Shown here: piece by piece, positions 30,638 to 33,270 of the stretch
How positions within the stretch are numbered: the stretch's first letter is position 1
Layout of the letters: every line of letters starts with the position of its first letter
Source: a virus
Length of the DNA stretch: 33,270 nucleotides
Reading direction: 5' to 3' (one strand)
Virus record (IMG/VR): IMGVR_UViG_3300030101_003463
Coordinates: 1-33,270 of that record
The notes under the pieces: generated by a model
Database searches by the model: none
What the model saw: the letters and a program-made list of their open reading frames with translations, nothing else
What the model was told of the DNA's origin: nothing
Made by a program: the position numbers and the translations under genes

Positions 30638-30778
30638 ATGGATAATGAACAAAAAGATGTAACTATTAATGTTACTGGTGTTTCAATGTCTGGGGAGGCA
30701 TCTATAAATGAACACGACGGACCTGTTAAATCAGATAAAGAAGAACCTACAAAAGAAGAAAGCGGAAATAGCGAATAA
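30638..30778 (+). CDS. 46-residue acidic peptide
   Basis: A short protein MDNEQKDVTINVTGVSMSG ... DKEEPTKEESGNSE. The VTINVTGVSMSGEASI part looks like a β-hairpin; the acidic tail is disordered. It starts 1 base after the stop of the lysine-rich peptide. Its second half overlaps the 30708-30905 gene by 71 bases in another frame; both may be real. No family recognised. Confidence 0.45.
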   Translation: MDNEQKDVTINVTGVSMSGEASINEHDGPVKSDKEEPTKEESGNSE

Positions 30779-30905
30779 TATGGTTGATGGACGAATGTCC
30801 GATTTTCAATCATATCAAAAAAATGTCGGTATTGCTCAAGGTATAGAAGAATCTTGTGAAATAATTGACGAAACCTTAAAACAAATAAATATAGGAGATG
30901 AATAA
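30708..30905 (+). CDS. Small helical protein before GroES
   Basis: A 65-residue coiled-coil-like protein: MNTTDLLNQIKKNLQKKKAEIANNMVDGRMSDFQSYQKNVGIAQGIEESCEIIDETLKQINIGDE. The DGRMSDFxSYQxxVGxAQGIEES...ILxETL block has the regular pattern of a conserved small phage protein, and I recall similar ones in structural regions without annotation. If its start at 30708 is right, it overlaps the acidic-peptide gene; an in-frame ATG at 30780 avoids the overlap but removes the first helix. Confidence 0.55.
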   Translation: MNTTDLLNQIKKNLQKKKAEIANNMVDGRMSDFQSYQKNVGIAQGIEESCEIIDETLKQINIGDE

Positions 30906-30906
30906 C

Positions 30907-31311
30907 GTGACTCATCAACACGGAGATAAAATTTATGCAGATAGTTTGTCTAAGGCAACTATTGCATCACATCAACTTCCAAAGCCTCTAAACTGGAAGA
31001 TACTAATTCAACCAGCAGAAATTTCTACAGAGACCAAAGGTGGTATTATATTACCAGAAACTGCTAAAGATAATCAGCAAATTCTAACTGCACATGGTCA
31101 TGTTGTTGCTATTGGTGAATTAGCCTACCGAGATAGAGACACAGGAGCTAAGTGGAGACAAGAAACAACACCTAAAGTCGGCGATTTTGTTACGTTTGGC
31201 AAATATGCTGGTCAAAAGATTGTTGTTAATAACGTACGGTTTATTTTACTAAATGATGACGAGATTACATCAATCTTGCCTGAGGGAGTAAAAGTAACCG
31301 CTTATATTTAA
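30907..31311 (+). CDS. groES: Phage GroES co-chaperonin (Cpn10)
   Basis: A 134-residue Cpn10-fold protein: PKPLNWKILIQPAEISTETKGGIILPETAKDN (mobile-loop region included), HGHVVAIGELAY, KVGDFVTFGKYAGQKIVVNNVRFILLNDDEITSIL. It should cap the host GroEL so that it folds capsid or other large phage proteins, as T4 gp31 does. I take the GTG at 30907, 9 bases after AGGAG (30893-30897), over the ATG at 30898 which lies directly on that site. An N-terminal extension of about 27 residues (THQHGDKIYADSL...) is unlike bacterial GroES. Directly followed by the scaffold-like gene. Confidence 0.85.
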   Translation: MTHQHGDKIYADSLSKATIASHQLPKPLNWKILIQPAEISTETKGGIILPETAKDNQQILTAHGHVVAIGELAYRDRDTGAKWRQETTPKVGDFVTFGKYAGQKIVVNNVRFILLNDDEITSILPEGVKVTAYI

Positions 31312-31334
31312 TGCGCAACTTGGAGGTCGCAACC

Positions 31335-32300
31335 ATGGAAAATAATATAGAAGATAAAGTTTTAGAAGAAGTCAATGCTGAGATTAACGAAAGCATAGAT
31401 GAAGCCAAAAACAAGTTAAAAGAACAAGAAATAGAAATAGAAATAGAAGAACCACAACCACTATCTAACGAAAACAGACCAGCAGTCCCAGATAGAAAAC
31501 AAGAGATTAAAACTGAACCGAAGAAAAAAATACCAGAAATTGCTGACGAAGAAATGAGTGCGGCAGTACAAAGAAGAATTAAAAAAATCTTACGTGATAA
31601 AAAAAATGCAGAAGAAGAAGCACAAAATCTACAAAATACTGTCGCTGGATTGACACAAAGGCTTGAAAAGATAGAAAAAGCCAATGAAACACAAGGTCAA
31701 AACCAACTAGCAGAACATTATAATTTAACCAAAAAAGCCTTAGCAAAAGCAATAGAGGAAGGCGATACAGAACAACAGGTTAAATTTAATGAAGAATTGG
31801 TAGATATAAAAACTGCTATTGCTTTACAAAATCAGGCGAAGGCACAACGACAACAAAGCGAGACAACCTCGCCAAATGTTGGTAGAGCACAACAACAAGC
31901 CACAAATCCTGCACCAGAGAAGGCAATGAATTGGTGGAGAGAAAACGATTGGTTTAATGCCAAAGGGTTTGAAAAAGAAACAGCCATGGCAAGAGCAATA
32001 GATGTTCAGCTTGACATAGAAGGCTACGATAAAAATGATGCATCATATTATGATGAATTAAATAATCGTTTACAAAAGAGTTTTCCCGAGCTAATATCTA
32101 AAAAAGAGGTAACTGAAAGTAAGCCTAGACAAAGTAGACAAGCAGTTGCACCCACTACAGGTGGTCAGGCATACAGAGGTAACCGAATACGAATGACTTC
32201 GGAGCAACTAAGAATGGCAAGAGAATTAGGTATAACGGACCCTGAGCATCTTAAAAAGTATGCTAAAGAAATAACCAATTTAAGCAGGAAGGATACATAA
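31335..32300 (+). CDS. Scaffold-like head assembly protein
   Basis: A 321-residue charged, largely helical protein. An acidic start (EDKVLEEVNAEINESIDEAKNKLKEQEIEIEIEEP), a coiled coil (SAAVQRRIKKILRDKKNAEEEAQNLQNTVAGLTQRLEKI), Gln-rich linker, then a small C-terminal region (NWWRENDWFNAKGFEKETAMARAIDVQL ... SEQLRMARELGITDPEHLKKYAKEITNL). Composition, coiled coil and place between portal/GroES and coat-region genes are typical of phage scaffolds. I choose the ATG at 31335, 8 bases after GGAGG (31322-31326), not the ATG at 31311 that overlaps the GroES stop. Confidence 0.7.
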   Translation: MENNIEDKVLEEVNAEINESIDEAKNKLKEQEIEIEIEEPQPLSNENRPAVPDRKQEIKTEPKKKIPEIADEEMSAAVQRRIKKILRDKKNAEEEAQNLQNTVAGLTQRLEKIEKANETQGQNQLAEHYNLTKKALAKAIEEGDTEQQVKFNEELVDIKTAIALQNQAKAQRQQSETTSPNVGRAQQQATNPAPEKAMNWWRENDWFNAKGFEKETAMARAIDVQLDIEGYDKNDASYYDELNNRLQKSFPELISKKEVTESKPRQSRQAVAPTTGGQAYRGNRIRMTSEQLRMARELGITDPEHLKKYAKEITNLSRKDT

Positions 32301-32301
32301 T

Positions 32302-32778
32302 ATGTCTAGTAAGAGTTCAAGAAGTGATTTAAGGATTTCAATGCGAGACGAAGAGGCAAGACCTCAAACACATTGGAAACCACCAGCATTGTTAGATGCC
32401 CCAGAAGCACGACCGGGGTATGTTCAACGATGGGTAGCTACCGCGATTCAGGGTAAAGATACTCCCGATAACGTATACAAACGTCTACGAGAAGGTTGGG
32501 AACCAAGAAAATCTGATACAGTTAAAGAGCAACATTTTCCTACAATCAATCATGGACAATGGGTTGGTTGCATAGGTATTGAGGGAATGCTACTTTGTGA
32601 AATGCCAAAAGAAAAACATCAGCAGATGAAGGCATATTACAATGCAAAGTCAGACCAACAAAATGAGGCTTTAACTGGTGAATTAGATTCATTAGGTCGG
32701 CGCACTGGACAACCTATTTATCAAGATAGGAAGTCTACAAGTAGTCGTGGTAGGCAAGTGTCTGCCATGGAGGATTAA
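32302..32778 (+). CDS. Conserved head-region protein of unknown function
   Basis: A 158-residue basic protein: RSDLRISMRDEEARPQTHWKPPALLDAPEARPGYVQRWVATAIQGKDTPDNVYKRLREGWEPR, then GCIGIEGMLLCEMPKEKHQQMKAYYNAKSDQQNEAL, and a disordered tail (SLGRRTGQPIYQDRKS). The P-P-x-L-x-x-P...R-P-G-x-x-x-R-W and E-G-W-E-P-R blocks match proteins that I have seen just before the coat gene in marine phages. It lies one base after the scaffold-like gene. Probably a minor head or assembly protein. Confidence 0.65.
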   Translation: MSSKSSRSDLRISMRDEEARPQTHWKPPALLDAPEARPGYVQRWVATAIQGKDTPDNVYKRLREGWEPRKSDTVKEQHFPTINHGQWVGCIGIEGMLLCEMPKEKHQQMKAYYNAKSDQQNEALTGELDSLGRRTGQPIYQDRKSTSSRGRQVSAMED

Positions 32779-32803
32779 CACTTTGAAGAAAAGGACTTAA
32801 ATT

Positions 32804-33270
32804 ATGGCAAATGCAAATGCACCATATGGATTAATACCTCTTCGTCACATGAGTGGAAGTTCACCAAGAGCAAACAAATATACAATAGCTTCTGGTTTGG
32901 CTGAGAACATTTTTACTGGGGATTTATGTATCCTTGATGCAAATGGACAAATAACACCACATACAGCCACAGAAACTAATAACATAGGTGTTTTCGCAGG
33001 TGTTTCTTACACAGCAAGTGATGGCGAATATGTATATTCTAAATTTTTCCCATCAGGAACAGTAGCAACAGATATAATTGCTTATGTTTATGACGACCCA
33101 TACATTGTTTATAGAATACAATCAGCAGGAACTCCGGCACAAACCAACGTAGGTAATTGTGCAGATGTTGTTGCAGGCGCTGGTTCTACAAACACAGGTC
33201 AATCGGCTTTCAGCTTAAATGGTACCATGGGTACTGGAACAGCAACATGTAAAATTATTGGTTTATATGA
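32804..33270 (+). CDS. Phage structural protein, N-terminal part (decoration- or coat-type)
   Basis: The gene is cut by the window end after 155 residues. MANANAPYGLIPLRHMSGSSP is a common start of phage structural proteins, followed by β-rich, Gly/Thr/Ala-rich sequence (NIGVFAGVSYTASDGEYVYSKFFPSG, IIAYVYDDPYIVYRIQSAG) with no coiled coil. The 'NANAPxGLxPxRH' start with a DDPxxVYxxQ segment suits a head decoration or capsid-associated protein, usually about 180-200 residues. A major coat protein cannot be excluded, since this is the first gene of that kind after the scaffold. It has an AAGGA site 8 bases before the ATG. Confidence 0.65.
   Translation, partial: MANANAPYGLIPLRHMSGSSPRANKYTIASGLAENIFTGDLCILDANGQITPHTATETNNIGVFAGVSYTASDGEYVYSKFFPSGTVATDIIAYVYDDPYIVYRIQSAGTPAQTNVGNCADVVAGAGSTNTGQSAFSLNGTMGTGTATCKIIGLY

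Noticed and set aside
1-33270. CRISPR array, integrase/attachment site, insertion sequence or tRNA genes
   Set aside because: I looked for regular direct repeats, recombinase motifs, terminal inverted repeats and tRNA arms on both strands by eye and found none convincing.

Overview
The window is an interior piece of a strongly AT-rich tailed-phage genome: both ends cut through genes. It has a large terminase, a P22-like portal, a scaffold-like protein, a phage GroES, a T7-gp4-like primase-helicase and an ERF recombination cassette. Several proteins resemble families I associate with uncultured marine phages and phages of SAR11-type marine Alphaproteobacteria. That host guess is inference. I see no integrase, tRNA, rRNA, CRISPR array or insertion sequence.

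Layout. (1) 1-3297, rightward: the end of one gene, a large internal-virion-like protein, a one-helix holin-like protein and a membrane-anchored protein. (2) 3385-11161, leftward: about 19 tightly packed, mostly small genes. From promoter-proximal to distal: a PD-(D/E)XK exonuclease, ERF annealing protein, DUF736-like protein, HTH protein, HNH nuclease, many unknowns, a DUF932 protein and a lipoprotein. Several promoter-like sites restart this transcription. (3) 11162-11267: a divergent control region. (4) 11268-16104, rightward: HTH regulator, DUF1064 nuclease-like protein, replication-initiator-like protein, primase-helicase, then a ParB-like protein overlapping a TET-associated-type glycosyltransferase. 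(5) 16134-20449: small and large terminase and portal. (6) 20451-29348, rightward: unknown virion-type genes, a run of tiny lysine-rich proteins, an ADP-ribosyltransferase-like protein, a 955-residue polyvalent-type protein and a protein with an internal twin-arginine-like motif. (7) 29399-30338: a three-gene leftward island with its own promoter, led by an ArdC-N-like protein. (8) 30502-33270, rightward: tiny peptides, GroES, scaffold-like protein, a conserved head-region protein and the start of a structural protein.

How it fits together (inference): early transcription diverges from about 11.2 kb. The leftward arm supplies recombination and host-takeover functions, the rightward arm replication and possible DNA modification, followed by packaging and head assembly. 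The genes between portal and scaffold look like proteins carried in the virion and delivered to the cell. The leftward island within them shares a 17-base promoter element with the early region, which suggests early expression. The most interesting candidates are the possible delivered-effector block (22.6-29.3 kb), the ParB/glycosyltransferase pair, and the shared promoter element.
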